In this document: in pieces, positions 20,994-30,667 of the stretch
Position numbering within the stretch: the stretch's first letter is position 1
Layout: each line of letters starts with the position of its first letter
Assembly (NCBI RefSeq): GCF_001029105.3
Contig: NZ_CP011807.3
Span: forward strand, 496,001 to 560,000
Direction of reading: 5' to 3'
DNA: 64,000 nucleotides
Source of the DNA: Pandoraea faecigallinarum
GTDB lineage: Bacteria; Pseudomonadota; Gammaproteobacteria; Burkholderiales; Burkholderiaceae
Made by a program: the position numbers and the translations under genes
The notes under the pieces: generated by a model
Databases searched by the model: none
The model's input: the letters and a program-made list of their open reading frames with translations, nothing else
What the model was told of the DNA's origin: nothing

Positions 20994-21746
20994 TCAGCGG
21001 CGCTGTCCGCAGACTTTGCACTCCGGGTTGCGGGCGCAATGCATGGTATGCCAACTCATCTTGCGGCCGTCGAGCATCTGGAGACGGCCCACGAGCGGCG
21101 TACCGATGCCGGTGATCAGTTTGATGGCCTCGGCGGCCTGCATGCTGCCGATGATGCCCACGAGCGGCGCGAGCACGCCCATCGTCGCGCAGGCCTGTTC
21201 GGGGAACGGTTCGTCCGCGGGGAAGATGCACTCGTAGCAGGGCGACGCATCGTTACGCACGTCGAACACGCTGATTTGCCCGTCGAAGCGCAACGCGGCG
21301 CCGGATACGAGCGGCACGCCCGCTGCGACGCACGCCCGGTTGACGGCGTGGCGCGTCGCGAAATTGTCCGAACCGTCCAGCACTACGGTGGCGGTGCGCG
21401 CGAGCGCACTCAGCCGCGCTTCGTCCACACGCTCGTTGACGACGTCGACGATCACGCCAGGGTTGATCTGCGCGATGCGAGCGCGCCCCGATTCGACCTT
21501 CGGCTGCCCGACGCTCTGCGTGTCGTGCAGGATCTGGCGTTGCAGGTTGGTGAGATCGACCACATCGTCGTCGATCAGCGTGATGCGCCCGACACCGGCT
21601 GCCGCCAGATAGAGCGCAGCCGGTGAGCCGAGACCACCCGCGCCGACGATAACGGCGTGAGCGGCCAGCAGACGCTCCTGACCTTCGATGCCGAGTTCGT
21701 CTAGCAGGATATGGCGGGAGTAACGCAGCAGCTGATCGTCGTTCAT
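20994..21746 (-). CDS. moeB: ThiF/MoeB-family sulfur-carrier adenylyltransferase
   Basis: A 250-residue E1-like enzyme that adenylates the C-terminal glycine of MoaD or ThiS for molybdopterin or thiazole synthesis. It starts MNDDQLLRYSRHILLDELG, has the nucleotide loop GAGGLGSPAALYLAAAGVG and NLQRQILH, and two zinc cysteine pairs (CYEC and CKVC). The longer open frame upstream overlaps the protease gene region and is not conserved. It lies downstream of the protease gene, with a terminator between them. Confidence 0.9.
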   Translation of the reverse strand: MNDDQLLRYSRHILLDELGIEGQERLLAAHAVIVGAGGLGSPAALYLAAAGVGRITLIDDDVVDLTNLQRQILHDTQSVGQPKVESGRARIAQINPGVIVDVVNERVDEARLSALARTATVVLDGSDNFATRHAVNRACVAAGVPLVSGAALRFDGQISVFDVRNDASPCYECIFPADEPFPEQACATMGVLAPLVGIIGSMQAAEAIKLITGIGTPLVGRLQMLDGRKMSWHTMHCARNPECKVCGQRR

Positions 21747-21764
21747 CGCAAAACGGGAAGGGAT

Positions 21765-21798
21765 AAAAAAACCGTGCCGGCTTTCGCGGGCACGGTTT
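21765..21798 (-). terminator. Rho-independent terminator after the S41 protease gene
   Basis: AAACCGTGCC and GGCACGGTTT form a 10-bp stem; on the minus strand the stem runs straight into a T-run. It lies between the protease stop and the moeB start, so moeB probably has its own promoter or depends on read-through. Confidence 0.88.
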
Positions 21799-21816
21799 GT
21801 AGTGTAAAGCCGATGC

Positions 21817-23373
21817 TTACTTCTTGTCCGCCGGCTTGGCCGGGACGACGGTGTCCGTTTTCGGGTCCGTCTTGGCGCCAGCCGCCGGCGCGGCTGCCTT
21901 TGCAGCGTCCTTCGGCAGCGGGCCGGCGTTGGCTTCCAGACGCGACTTCGTGCGCTGGACCGGCTCGCCCTTGATCTGGCGAACAGCCTGCTGGAGCATG
22001 AAGTCGTCGGCGCTGCCCAGATCCGGCAGACGTTCTTCGCGCTCCTTCTTGCGCTCTTCCGGCGTCTTCTTCGCGTTCTCTTCTTCGAGGCGGCGCAGTT
22101 CTTCCAGACGGCGCGCTTCGCGGGCGTCGATTTCCTTTTGTTCGTCAGGCGTCTGCGTGTTGTGCAGATGGTTCTGGTAATCGATTTCGCGCGTGACGAG
22201 CACGTCGTCCGGGTCACCCTTCGGGTTCTGGTCGACCGGCACGTCCGGCTTGATGCCGATGGACTGGATCGAGCGGCCGCTCGGCGTGTAGTAGTAAGCC
22301 GTGGTCAGGCGCAGCGCGGTGTCCGGGCCCATCTGGCGCACGGTCTGGACCGAACCCTTGCCGAACGTCGTCTTGCCCATGATGATGGCGCGCTTCGAAT
22401 CCTGGAGCGCACCCGCCACGATTTCCGAGGCCGATGCCGAGTAGGCATTCACCAGCACGACCATCGGGACCGTCTTCCAGATCGGCGCTTCGCCCTTGAG
22501 CGGGTCTTCCGGGCTGTCCGACAGGCGGTAGTTGTCGAACGTCGCCTGATAGACCTGCTTGGCGTCCTTGATCTGGCCGTTGGTCGAGACGACCGTGGCG
22601 CCTTCCTTCAGGAACGCCGCGGACACGCCGACCGCCGACTGGAGGATGCCGCCGCCGTTGTTGCGCAGGTCGAGGATCAGGCCCTTGAGCGGCTGATCCT
22701 TCGCCAGTTCCTGGAGCTTCCTGGCCAGGTCCGGCACGGTGCGTTCCTGGAAGCTGGTGATGCGCACGTAGCCGATACCCGGCTCAAGCAGCTTGCCCTT
22801 GATGCTCTGGACGCGGATCTCGGCGCGAACGATGGAGACCGGGAACGTGCGTTCTTCCGACTTGCGGAAGATCGTCAGCGTGACCTTGCTGCCCGGTGCA
22901 CCGCGCATACGTTTGACTGCCTGATCGAGTGTCATGCCGCGTACGGGCTTGTCGTCGATACGCGTGATCAGATCGCCGGGTTTGAGGCCTGCCTTGAATG
23001 CCGGGCTGTCTTCAATCGGCGAGATCACCTTCACGAGGCCGTCTTCCTGCGAGATCTCGATACCGAGACCTGCGAAACGACCGCGTGTCTGTTCCTGCAA
23101 TTCCTTGTATTCGTCCTTGTCGAGGTACGACGAGTGCGGATCGAGGCTCGACACCATGCCCTTGATGGCTGCGTTCAGCAGCTTCTTGTCATCGACCGGC
23201 TGCACGTACTCGCGCTTGATCTGACCGAACACTTCCGCGAGCAAGCGAAGCTGTTCGAGCGGCAGTGGTGTGGTAGCGCTTTGTGCGGAAGCCTGCGAGA
23301 ACGCGAGGGTGGCAGCCGCACCGGTCGCGAGGCCCAGCACGATCAGGCCGATGTGTTTGAGGGTTTGGCGCAT
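21817..23373 (-). CDS. C-terminal processing peptidase (S41 family, CtpA-like)
   Basis: A 518-residue periplasmic serine protease. A signal peptide (LIVLGLATGAAATLAFSQASA) is followed by the PDZ domain (FAGLGIEISQEDGLVKVISP) and the S41 catalytic core with serine in AYSASASEIVAGAL and lysine in GKTTFGKGSVQ. A charged, repeat-rich C-terminal tail ends in lysines. Such proteases trim the C-termini of envelope proteins. It is downstream of gpmA on the same strand, across a spacer of about 500 bp. Confidence 0.93.
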   Translation of the reverse strand: MRQTLKHIGLIVLGLATGAAATLAFSQASAQSATTPLPLEQLRLLAEVFGQIKREYVQPVDDKKLLNAAIKGMVSSLDPHSSYLDKDEYKELQEQTRGRFAGLGIEISQEDGLVKVISPIEDSPAFKAGLKPGDLITRIDDKPVRGMTLDQAVKRMRGAPGSKVTLTIFRKSEERTFPVSIVRAEIRVQSIKGKLLEPGIGYVRITSFQERTVPDLARKLQELAKDQPLKGLILDLRNNGGGILQSAVGVSAAFLKEGATVVSTNGQIKDAKQVYQATFDNYRLSDSPEDPLKGEAPIWKTVPMVVLVNAYSASASEIVAGALQDSKRAIIMGKTTFGKGSVQTVRQMGPDTALRLTTAYYYTPSGRSIQSIGIKPDVPVDQNPKGDPDDVLVTREIDYQNHLHNTQTPDEQKEIDAREARRLEELRRLEEENAKKTPEERKKEREERLPDLGSADDFMLQQAVRQIKGEPVQRTKSRLEANAGPLPKDAAKAAAPAAGAKTDPKTDTVVPAKPADKK

Positions 23374-23887
23374 ATAGGCGTGGAATTTCCCGGAATTTTG
23401 GGGCGCACGCCAATGGGCGCGCGCACTTTGGCGAAGTATAACCGTTTGCCCGCAGGGGGGACATTGCCCATTCGACAGGGAGTTTTCCGGAGTGGTTCTA
23501 CGAAAAGTTCCATTCGATGCGAAGTCGCCTGGCGAATTTCGGCGAACGTCGACCCACAGTGCGCTGCTTTCGGCGGCGGAACGTCATCTGGCGAGTGCCG
23601 GTGGGCGCCGTGCCACTGCCGCTCGATGTCCCGGCAACGTGTTACCGCCTGTTACGGACCCGGCGCCGGGCGTAGGGATTTCCCCGGAGATGTGGAGCGG
23701 CAGCGGCGCGAAGGGGCGAAGGAAAGGCGAAGGAAAGGCGAAGGGAGGGCGGTGAGATCGCGGCGAATGGCGTGAATATGGCGCAAATATGGCGCGAATG
23801 ACGGGGACGTGGCGTGCGATGCCGGAGAAGAATGCCATCTGCGAGAACCCGGCACCGGGCCGGGTCCGCGCAGACGTCAGCCGACGC
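23374..23887. other. Intergenic region between gpmA and the S41 protease gene
   Basis: About 514 bases with no supported gene. It contains three imperfect copies of an 11-bp unit GGCGAAGGAAA at 23715-23747 and presumably the protease promoter. No clear terminator for gpmA was found. Confidence 0.55.
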
Positions 23888-24634
23888 TTACTTCGACTTG
23901 CCTTGTGCGGCCACGGCGGCCAGCGCACCGGCGATCTTGTCCTGATCGCCCAGATAGTAGTGGCGGATCGGCTTGAGCTCGGCGTCCAGTTCATACACGA
24001 GCGGCGTGCCGTTCGGAATGTTCAGACCGGCGATGTCGTCGTCCGAAATATTGTCGAGGTGCTTGATGAGCGCGCGCAACGAGTTGCCGTGCGCGGCGAT
24101 GAGTACGTGCTTGCCGGCACGCACGGCCGGGGCGATCGACTCGTTCCACAGCGGCAGCACGCGCGCGACCGTGTCCTTCAGGCACTCGGTGAGCGGGATC
24201 TCTTCGCGCTTGAGCTTGGCGTAGCGCGGGTCGTTGAATGAGCTGCGCTCGTCGTCGGCGGCCAGCGGCGGCGGCGGCGTGTCGTAGCTGCGGCGCCATA
24301 CGTGCACCTGGTCGTCGCCGTACCTGGCCGCCGTCTCGGCCTTGTTCAGGCCCGCGAGCGCGCCGTAATGACGTTCGTTGAGGCGCCAGCTGTGCACCAC
24401 GGGGATCCACATCTGGTCCATGGCGTCCTGCACGTGCCACAGCGTGCGGATCGCGCGCTTGAGTACCGACGTGTAGGCGAGATCGAACCTGAAGCCGGCT
24501 TCGGCGAGCAGCTTGCCGGCCTGTCCGGCTTCGGCGACACCCTTCTCGGTCAGGTCGACGTCGACCCAGCCCGTGAAGCGATTTTCCTTGTTCCACGTCG
24601 ATTCGCCGTGGCGGATGAGAACGAGCTTGTACAT
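23888..24634 (-). CDS. gpmA: 2,3-bisphosphoglycerate-dependent phosphoglycerate mutase
   Basis: A 248-residue glycolytic enzyme interconverting 3- and 2-phosphoglycerate. The phosphohistidine motif is [18 protein letters not shown], the second catalytic histidine is in [10 protein letters not shown], and [15 protein letters not shown] is a family signature. ATG 24634 matches the conserved start [10 protein letters not shown]. It is divergent from the rhodanese gene. Confidence 0.96.
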   Translation of the reverse strand: MYKLVLIRHGESTWNKENRFTGWVDVDLTEKGVAEAGQAGKLLAEAGFRFDLAYTSVLKRAIRTLWHVQDAMDQMWIPVVHSWRLNERHYGALAGLNKAETAARYGDDQVHVWRRSYDTPPPPLAADDERSSFNDPRYAKLKREEIPLTECLKDTVARVLPLWNESIAPAVRAGKHVLIAAHGNSLRALIKHLDNISDDDIAGLNIPNGTPLVYELDAELKPIRHYYLGDQDKIAGALAAVAAQGKSK

Positions 24635-24825
24635 GAGCAAACTTCAATCAGAGTAGGAAAGCGGGGGCAGCCGGGGGAGCGAGCGATTCGTTGCAGGCGG
24701 CGCAGCCAGGCCCGGTAAGGGTTTGACGCGGAATTCCGGGCAGATTCGGGGCGCCGGGAACGGGCCTGCCTACGTCTGTCGCAACGATTGGCAACGTCAC
24801 CCGTCGGCGCAATCACGGAATATTT

Positions 24826-24831
24826 TATAAT
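24826..24831 (+). promoter_or_regulatory. -10 element for the rhodanese-grxC-secB unit
   Basis: A perfect TATAAT hexamer 34 bp upstream of the rhodanese GTG, in an AT-rich pocket. No good -35 lies at the proper distance, so only the -10 is claimed. Confidence 0.5.
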
Positions 24832-24864
24832 GATCGGATTCTTTTGATTATTTTCAGGTGGTTT

Positions 24865-25272
24865 GTGAAGTTCTTTGCCGATTACACCAACCTTGCGCTG
24901 ATCGCGATCGCCCTCGTTTCGGGCGGCATGCTGGCCTGGCCGGTATTCAAGCGCGGCGGTCGCGGTCTGTCGACCATGGAAGCGACCCAGCTCATCAATC
25001 GTAAGGGCGCCGTCGTCCTCGATGTCCGCACGGCAGAGGAATTTGCCACGGGTCACCTGCCTTCCGCACGCAATGTGCCGCTCGACGACGTCGAACAAAA
25101 GGTCGCGGGCGTCATCAAGAACAAGGCTGCGCCGGTCCTCATCGTCTGCAAGAGCGGTCAACGCTCGGCGCGCGCTCAGACGCTCCTTCGCAATCTTGGT
25201 TATGCTGAGGCATTCAGCCTCCAGGGCGGTGTGTCCGCCTGGCAGGAAGCCGGCCTTCCGGTAGTCAAGTAA
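24865..25272 (+). CDS. Membrane-anchored rhodanese-like protein
   Basis: About 135 residues. One N-terminal membrane segment (NLALIAIALVSGGMLAWPV) is followed by a rhodanese domain with active-site cysteine in LIVCKSGQRSARA and the entry motif VVLDVRTAEEFATGHLP. Rhodaneses carry sulfane sulfur; the physiological acceptor is unknown. GTG 24865 is preferred over an in-frame TTG at 24844 because AGGTGG lies just before it. It is followed by grxC and secB, a common beta-proteobacterial order. Confidence 0.88.
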   Translation: MKFFADYTNLALIAIALVSGGMLAWPVFKRGGRGLSTMEATQLINRKGAVVLDVRTAEEFATGHLPSARNVPLDDVEQKVAGVIKNKAAPVLIVCKSGQRSARAQTLLRNLGYAEAFSLQGGVSAWQEAGLPVVK

Positions 25273-25285
25273 TCCAGGAGTTGTC

Positions 25286-25546
25286 ATGCCGAAGATCGTG
25301 ATGTACAGCACGCAAGTGTGCCCGTATTGCCAGATGGCGGAGCGTCTGCTGCGCCAGCGCGGTGTTCAGGAGATCGAAAAGATTCTGATCGACAAGGAAC
25401 CCGCCCGCCGTGAGGAAATGATGACGCGCACGGGGCGTCGCACCGTACCGCAAATCTACATCGACGAGCGTCATATTGGCGGCTACGACGATCTTTCGGC
25501 ACTCGATCGTGCCGGTGGTCTCGCCCCGCTCTTGCAAGCGGCTTGA
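25286..25546 (+). CDS. grxC: Glutaredoxin 3
   Basis: An 86-residue dithiol glutaredoxin with active site CPYC (residues 12-15), cis-proline TVPQIYI and the glutathione-binding GGYDDL. It uses the glutathione made by the gshA/gshB products elsewhere in the window. It begins 13 bp after the rhodanese stop. Confidence 0.95.
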   Translation: MPKIVMYSTQVCPYCQMAERLLRQRGVQEIEKILIDKEPARREEMMTRTGRRTVPQIYIDERHIGGYDDLSALDRAGGLAPLLQAA

Positions 25547-25611
25547 TCCCGCCTGCAAAATAGACGTCCAGCCGCGTCACTGCGCGGCTGTCTTCATTCC
25601 AAGGAAACGAA

Positions 25612-26118
25612 ATGTCCGACCAGAATCAGCCGTTTTTCAGCATCCAGCGCGCCTACCTGAAAGATCTGTCGCTCGAGCAGCCGAATTCGCCCGCGATCTT
25701 CCTCGAGCAGGAGATGCCGACCGTGGAAGTGCAGCTGGACGTGGCAGCAGAACGCCTGGCCGAAGAAATCTTCGAAGTCGCCGTGATCGCCACCGTGACG
25801 GCCAAGATCAAGGACAAGGTCGCGTTCCTGGTCGAAGGCAAGCAAGCCGGTATCTTCGAAATCCGCAACGTGCCGGTCGAGCAACTCGATCCGCTCATCG
25901 GTATTGCCTGCCCGACGATCGTCTACCCGTACCTACGTGCGAACGTGGCCGATGCCATCAGTCGCGCAGGCTTCCAGCCGATTCATCTGGCGGAAGTGAA
26001 TTTCCAGGCGCTGTATGAGCAACGCCTGGCGCAACTGGCCGAGCAGCAGGCAGCCAACGGCGAGACGCCGGCCCCGGGCATCGTGATGCCCGACGGCTCG
26101 TCCGCCCAGACCCACTAA
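25612..26118 (+). CDS. secB: Protein-export chaperone SecB
   Basis: A 168-residue tetrameric chaperone that keeps pre-proteins unfolded and hands them to SecA. Family stretches are [27 protein letters not shown] and [15 protein letters not shown]. Length is typical. It follows grxC and precedes gpsA, as in E. coli and Burkholderiales. Confidence 0.96.
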   Translation: MSDQNQPFFSIQRAYLKDLSLEQPNSPAIFLEQEMPTVEVQLDVAAERLAEEIFEVAVIATVTAKIKDKVAFLVEGKQAGIFEIRNVPVEQLDPLIGIACPTIVYPYLRANVADAISRAGFQPIHLAEVNFQALYEQRLAQLAEQQAANGETPAPGIVMPDGSSAQTH

Positions 26119-26180
26119 GCGCTTGCGCTTCATCGACGCCATGGCCCGCCTGTGCCGGTGATGGCGTCGAGGTCTCCCTC

Positions 26181-27200
26181 ATGAAGATTGCCGTATTCGG
26201 TGCAGGTGCCTGGGGCACCGCGATGGCGAGTCACATGGCAGCACGCCATGACGTCGTTCTGTGGGCGCGCGACGCCGCGCTGATGACACAGTTGACCGCC
26301 ACCCACGAGAATTCCGCTTATCTCCCCGGCTCCCCGCTGTCCCCCCGTTTGCGGTTCGAGTCCGATTTTGCGACGGCGATGGCGCATGGCACGGGCGAAC
26401 GCGCCTTGTGCGTTGCCGCCGTACCCGTGGCGGGTCTGCGTACGCTTGCCGGCCATCTGGCGCGGGCCGGCGATGTGCCGCAGAACCTGGTCTGGCTGTG
26501 CAAGGGTTTCGAGGCCGATACCGGCCTGTTGCCGCATCAGATCGTCGCCGAGGTTTTCCCGTCGGTCGCCGGCGGGTCGCTGTCCGGCCCGAGCTTCGCG
26601 CGCGAAGTCGCGCAAGGGCTGCCCGCCGCGCTGACGATTGCGAGTGCGGCCCCGACCCTGTGTGAACTGACGATCGCAGCGTGCCATTTTGGCGCCCTGC
26701 GTATCTATTCGAGCAACGATCTCGTTGGTGTCGAAGTTGGCGGCGCCGTGAAGAACGTGCTTGCGATTGCGACTGGCGTAAGCGATGGCCTCGGACTTGG
26801 TCTGAACGCGCGCGCCGCATTGGTTACGCGCGGTCTGGCCGAAATGACGCGACTGGGCGTGGCACTGGGCGGCAAACCCGAGACGTTCATGGGACTTGCC
26901 GGCATGGGCGACCTGATCCTGACGGCAACCGGCGATCTTTCGCGCAATCGCACGGTCGGATTGCAGCTCGCGTCGGGCAAGTCGCTGGACGAAGTCCTCG
27001 CATCGCTGGGGCACGTGGCGGAAGGCGTACGATGTGCGCGTGCGGTCCGTGATCTGGCACGCGCGCATGGGGTCGAAATGCCGATTACCGACGCCGTGTG
27101 TGCAACCTTGTTCGATGGGCTGCCCGCTCGTGCGGCGGTCGAAGCGCTGCTGCGGCGCGACGCCCGCGCAGAACGCGAAGACGACGGCCAGCCGGGCTGA
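26181..27200 (+). CDS. gpsA: Glycerol-3-phosphate dehydrogenase [NAD(P)+]
   Basis: A 339-residue enzyme that reduces dihydroxyacetone phosphate to sn-glycerol 3-phosphate for phospholipid synthesis. The Rossmann motif is [12 protein letters not shown] at the N-terminus, the catalytic lysine region is [16 protein letters not shown], and [13 protein letters not shown] and SRNRTVG are signatures. It forms a run with secB. Confidence 0.95.
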   Translation: MKIAVFGAGAWGTAMASHMAARHDVVLWARDAALMTQLTATHENSAYLPGSPLSPRLRFESDFATAMAHGTGERALCVAAVPVAGLRTLAGHLARAGDVPQNLVWLCKGFEADTGLLPHQIVAEVFPSVAGGSLSGPSFAREVAQGLPAALTIASAAPTLCELTIAACHFGALRIYSSNDLVGVEVGGAVKNVLAIATGVSDGLGLGLNARAALVTRGLAEMTRLGVALGGKPETFMGLAGMGDLILTATGDLSRNRTVGLQLASGKSLDEVLASLGHVAEGVRCARAVRDLARAHGVEMPITDAVCATLFDGLPARAAVEALLRRDARAEREDDGQPG

Positions 27201-27284
27201 CCTGTTGGCACCGGCGTCCCGCCGGTCCGCGCATTCCCCCGGCGGCGATCCCGTCGTCGATACACGCACAACGGAGTCAGGCCC

Positions 27285-27827
27285 ATGTCGCAAGGTTTCC
27301 CGTCTCACGTTCGTCTTCACGCCTCCCGGGGCGACATCACACAATCCACGCTCGACGCTATCGTCAACGCCGCGAACGAGTCGCTGCTGGGTGGCGGCGG
27401 CGTCGATGGTGCAATCCATCGCGCCGCGGGACCAGCGCTTCTCGAAGCCTGCCGCAAGCTGCATGGCTGCCCGACAGGGCAGGCGAAGCTCACGCCTGGA
27501 TTCCGCCTGAAGGCGAAGTTCGTGATTCATGCCGTCGGCCCCGTCTGGCATGGCGGGGCCAACGACGAGCCCGCACAGCTTGCAAGTTGCTATCGCGAAA
27601 GCCTGCGTCTGGCAGCCGGGCAGGGGTGCCGCAGCGTCGCGTTCCCAGCCATCAGTTGCGGAGTCTATGGGTACCCGGCGGAACTCGCCGTGCCGCTGGC
27701 GGTGTTCACGGTGCGCGATGCGCTACCGCACTACCCGGGTATCGAACATGTCGAGTTTGTGTGCTTCGACGACGCGATGCTTGCTGCCTACCAGCGCGAA
27801 CTCGCGAGTCAGGATCCGCCAGCGTAA
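27285..27827 (+). CDS. Macrodomain protein (O-acetyl-ADP-ribose deacetylase type)
   Basis: A 180-residue stand-alone macrodomain of the YmdB/MacroD class. The ADP-ribose site is [25 protein letters not shown], and the phosphate loop is [11 protein letters not shown]. These enzymes remove acetyl or ADP-ribose groups from O-acetyl-ADP-ribose or proteins. Its last 19 bases overlap the 3' end of convergent trmL. Confidence 0.92.
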   Translation: MSQGFPSHVRLHASRGDITQSTLDAIVNAANESLLGGGGVDGAIHRAAGPALLEACRKLHGCPTGQAKLTPGFRLKAKFVIHAVGPVWHGGANDEPAQLASCYRESLRLAAGQGCRSVAFPAISCGVYGYPAELAVPLAVFTVRDALPHYPGIEHVEFVCFDDAMLAAYQRELASQDPPA

Positions 27828-28279
27828 TCCTGCTGACGCCACGCCTCGAACACTACGACCGCGACCGTATTCGACAGATTGAGACTGCGATTGCCCGGGC
27901 GCATGGGCAGACGCACCCGTTGCGTTGTCGCGAACGTGTCGAGCAGTTGCGGGTCGAGGCCGCGTGTCTCGGACCCGAAAACGAACCAGTCGCGGGGCGA
28001 GAACGCAAGCTCTCCGAATGGGCGGGAACCGCGTGTGGTCAGCGCGAACATGCGTGAAGGGTCGGGCGCTTCCGATGCCAGAAACGCCGCCCAGTCCCGA
28101 TGCACTTTCATCTCCGCATACTCGTGATAGTCGAGCCCGGCACGCCGCATGCGCGCATCGTCGAGTGGAAAACCGAGCGGTTCGATCAGATGCAGTCGTG
28201 CGCCCGTGTTGGCGCAAAGGCGAATCACGTTGCCGGTATTCGGTGGGATTTCGGGAGAGACGAGAACGACGTTGAACAT
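27809..28279 (-). CDS. trmL: tRNA (cytidine(34)-2'-O)-methyltransferase TrmL
   Basis: A 156-residue SPOUT enzyme methylating the wobble ribose of tRNA-Leu. It begins [20 protein letters not shown] and contains FGSETRGL and the knot motif [13 protein letters not shown]. It lies downstream of comF on the minus strand (63-bp gap), likely one transcript. Confidence 0.94.
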   Translation of the reverse strand: MFNVVLVSPEIPPNTGNVIRLCANTGARLHLIEPLGFPLDDARMRRAGLDYHEYAEMKVHRDWAAFLASEAPDPSRMFALTTRGSRPFGELAFSPRDWFVFGSETRGLDPQLLDTFATTQRVRLPMRPGNRSLNLSNTVAVVVFEAWRQQDYAGGS

Positions 28280-28342
28280 AAGATCTGGACAGAGTGAATA
28301 GGGCAGTCAATGAGCCGGTGAATGGGACGGCAAACCAGGTGG

Positions 28343-29119
28343 TCAGGATGACGTGCGATCCGGCGGGGCGGCGTTGGCCGCCGTTCGGTTGTGGTTTGGC
28401 GGCGTACGCAACACGACGGCGGCAAGCACATGGGCAGCACCGGCCCGTTTAAGTGCGGCAGCGGCTGCGTCGCAGGTCGCGCCCGTGGTCATCACGTCGT
28501 CGATCAATACGATGTGGCGACCTTTCGCGCGCTCGCCGGCCACGAAGACACCGCGTAAATTCCGTCGACGCTCGTCGCGGGAAAGGCGTCGCTGCGCGGC
28601 CGTGGTCCGTTCTCGATGCAGGACGTCCGCGCTGGACGGCAGACGCGCCCGGCGCGAGGCGACACGCGTCAGCTCCCATGCCTGATTGAAACCGCGCGAC
28701 GCCAGCCGCGAGGCCGCTAGCGGCACGGGCACCAACAGCGGCGTTTCGTGATCGCGGAAGCGGTCCGCGAGCGCCTCTCCGAGGCGTTCGCCGAATTCTC
28801 GCGTGAGCGGCAATGCACCATGGTATTTCAGACGAATCATCAATGTATCCAGCGGCGCGACGTAATCTGCGAGCGTCAGGGCCGCGTCGAATGCCGGACG
28901 GTACGTCAAGCACTGTCCGCACAGCGTTGAGGTTGGGGTGCGGCAAATTGTCGCACTCGTTCCGTCCTCCGCCAACGTCTGCCGCGGCAACGCGATCGCG
29001 CACTGTACACATCGCGCAGGCATGACGGCATGCGACGCATCGAAGCCGGCCGCGCACGCTTCGCATATCTGCCGCGACGCGCGCCGGCGGCAGACGGCGC
29101 AATGATCGGGCAACGCCAT
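28343..29119 (-). CDS. comF: ComF-family phosphoribosyltransferase-like protein
   Basis: About 258 residues. The N-terminal zinc-ribbon region has cysteine pairs CAVC, CEAC, CVQC and CGQC; the C-terminal type I phosphoribosyltransferase domain has the PRPP loop IVLIDDVMTTGAT. ComF proteins support DNA uptake in natural transformation in several bacteria, which fits with comM being present at 8.4-9.9 kb. The start is uncertain: the frame is open further upstream, and ATG 29119 begins directly before the first cysteine pair. Confidence 0.88.
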   Translation of the reverse strand: MALPDHCAVCRRRASRQICEACAAGFDASHAVMPARCVQCAIALPRQTLAEDGTSATICRTPTSTLCGQCLTYRPAFDAALTLADYVAPLDTLMIRLKYHGALPLTREFGERLGEALADRFRDHETPLLVPVPLAASRLASRGFNQAWELTRVASRRARLPSSADVLHRERTTAAQRRLSRDERRRNLRGVFVAGERAKGRHIVLIDDVMTTGATCDAAAAALKRAGAAHVLAAVVLRTPPNHNRTAANAAPPDRTSS

Positions 29120-29385
29120 GCGCAGCAGTCTGCCCGCGAGCCGGGCCGGTGTGAGGAGAGGGAAGGGAAGCAGGGGCACGGCGTTGGATGTGAGCGAAGG
29201 TGGAAGAGGGCTGAAGAAGGCTGAAGAAGGCGGAACAGTGCCATCGGCGAGCTGGCAGCCGCGGCGATCCGAACGCACATTCACCTTGGTCGCGCCGGTG
29301 ACTGGATATACCCGGGCGGCTGGCCGGTGCCCGATGCGCTCCGACCGCAACGAGTATACTGCCGACTCGTCTTTTCGCCTGTCCC

Positions 29386-30306
29386 ATGAAGCCCTCCGAC
29401 GCTCCCCAAACCCAGTCCTCCGCGTTCCCTGCACGCTTCTTGCGCTCGGCTTTCGACCGTCGCGCGCCGAACTGGCACGACGCCGATTTCCTGATGCGGG
29501 AGGTGGCGTCGCGGCTGGCGAGCCGGCTCGACTACATCAAGCTCAAACCGAAACGCGTGCTCGACGCCGGTTGTGGCACGGGCGGCGATCTGCTGAGTTT
29601 CGGCGAGCGCTATCCCGACGCGTATTGCGTGGGACTCGACGCGTCCTTCGCGATGGCCAGGGCGGCTGCGGCAGCGCGTGCACCCACGGGCTGGCGTCGT
29701 TTGCTGCGAAGCGCGCCCCCCTACGGTGTGGTGCAGGCCGATTTTGCGGCGCTGCCGTTTGCGCCGCGTTCGTTCGATCTCGTCTGGTCGAACCTCGCGC
29801 TTCACTGGTATCGCGAGCCGCACCGCGTGATCCCCGAATGGCATCGTGTGCTGACGACCGACGGCCTGCTGATGTTTTCGGCGTATGGCCCGGATACGTT
29901 GCGCGAATTGCGTGCCGCGTGGGCGCAAGTCGATAGCCTGCCGCACGCGCTGGAGCCGACGGACATGCACGATCTGGGCGACATGATGGTGGCGAGCGGA
30001 TTCGACACGCCCGTGACCGACATGGAGCGGCTCACGCTGACGTTTGAATCGCCCGATACGTTATTGCGCGACGTGCGCCTGCTCGGCGTGAACCCGTTGC
30101 CGGAGCGTCGTCAGGGGCTCACGGGGCGGGCGCGGCTGGCGGCGTTGCGTGCGGCGCTGGAGCGTCAGCGTGGTAGCGACGGCACCATCGCCCTGACGTT
30201 CGAACTCGTCTACGGTCACGCCTGGAAGGTCCCCGAAAAGACCGATGCCGCCGGCAATGCCGTCGTGCGTATTCAGGACATCGGACGTGGCGGCCGGCCC
30301 CGCTGA
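29386..30306 (+). CDS. bioC: SAM-dependent methyltransferase, BioC-like
   Basis: A 306-residue class I methyltransferase with the SAM motif VLDAGCGTGGDL, acidic motif II GLDASFAMA, and SFDLVWSNLALHWYREP. Beta-proteobacterial BioC (malonyl-ACP O-methyltransferase, start of pimeloyl synthesis) has this layout, with extra C-terminal sequence. No other biotin gene is nearby, so the exact substrate is not proven. It is divergent from comF and is the last conserved gene before the accessory cluster. Confidence 0.85.
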   Translation: MKPSDAPQTQSSAFPARFLRSAFDRRAPNWHDADFLMREVASRLASRLDYIKLKPKRVLDAGCGTGGDLLSFGERYPDAYCVGLDASFAMARAAAAARAPTGWRRLLRSAPPYGVVQADFAALPFAPRSFDLVWSNLALHWYREPHRVIPEWHRVLTTDGLLMFSAYGPDTLRELRAAWAQVDSLPHALEPTDMHDLGDMMVASGFDTPVTDMERLTLTFESPDTLLRDVRLLGVNPLPERRQGLTGRARLAALRAALERQRGSDGTIALTFELVYGHAWKVPEKTDAAGNAVVRIQDIGRGGRPR

Positions 30307-30667
30307 GACGAGGTAAGGGCGGTCGATCGCCTGTCGCGAACGTTTTCTTCGCGCGCTCGCCTGCCTTGTCTTTGACGTTCGCACCCTCGGCGGAAATGCC
30401 CGCCGGCTGCCTTTCCTCGTTTCCTCCCAATTTCTGCGCCGCATCGCGTGAATGACGTCACGCGTCGATGCTCGCGCTCGACTCGACTTGCCTCGCCGCA
30501 GCCTGCGTCCTACACGACCATGCAGGTGTTCTGCGCTCGCCGGCTTCGCTTAAATGGTGATTCACGGCGTGCATCGGCGCAGAAGGTTTTCGAGGGCCAG
30601 CATCTCGATTTCGGCGCGCTTTCCACGCCTTCGCGTCGCCAGAAGGCGAACTTCCGGGAGGTGGGCA
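30307..30667 (+). other. Upstream region of the accessory biosynthetic cluster
   Basis: About 360 bases with no supported gene. It contains a 20-bp interrupted palindrome (30445-30464) and weak AT-rich promoter-like sequence (TTAAAT at 30550-30555). The ribosome site GGAGG (30657-30661) lies at its end. No canonical lux box was found by eye. Confidence 0.55.
30445..30464. promoter_or_regulatory. Candidate operator: 7-6-7 inverted repeat
   Basis: CGCGTGA-N6-TCACGCG, with an inner TGACGTCA palindrome, about 205 bp upstream of the first cluster gene. The size suits a dimeric regulator such as the LuxR protein encoded at the other end of the cluster, but the bases do not match the lux-box consensus. 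Confidence 0.4.

Noticed and set aside
30503..30526. lux-box-like CCTGC...GCAGG pair upstream of the cluster
   Set aside because: The half-sites are five bases and about 15 bases apart, which does not fit the CTG-N10-CAG spacing.
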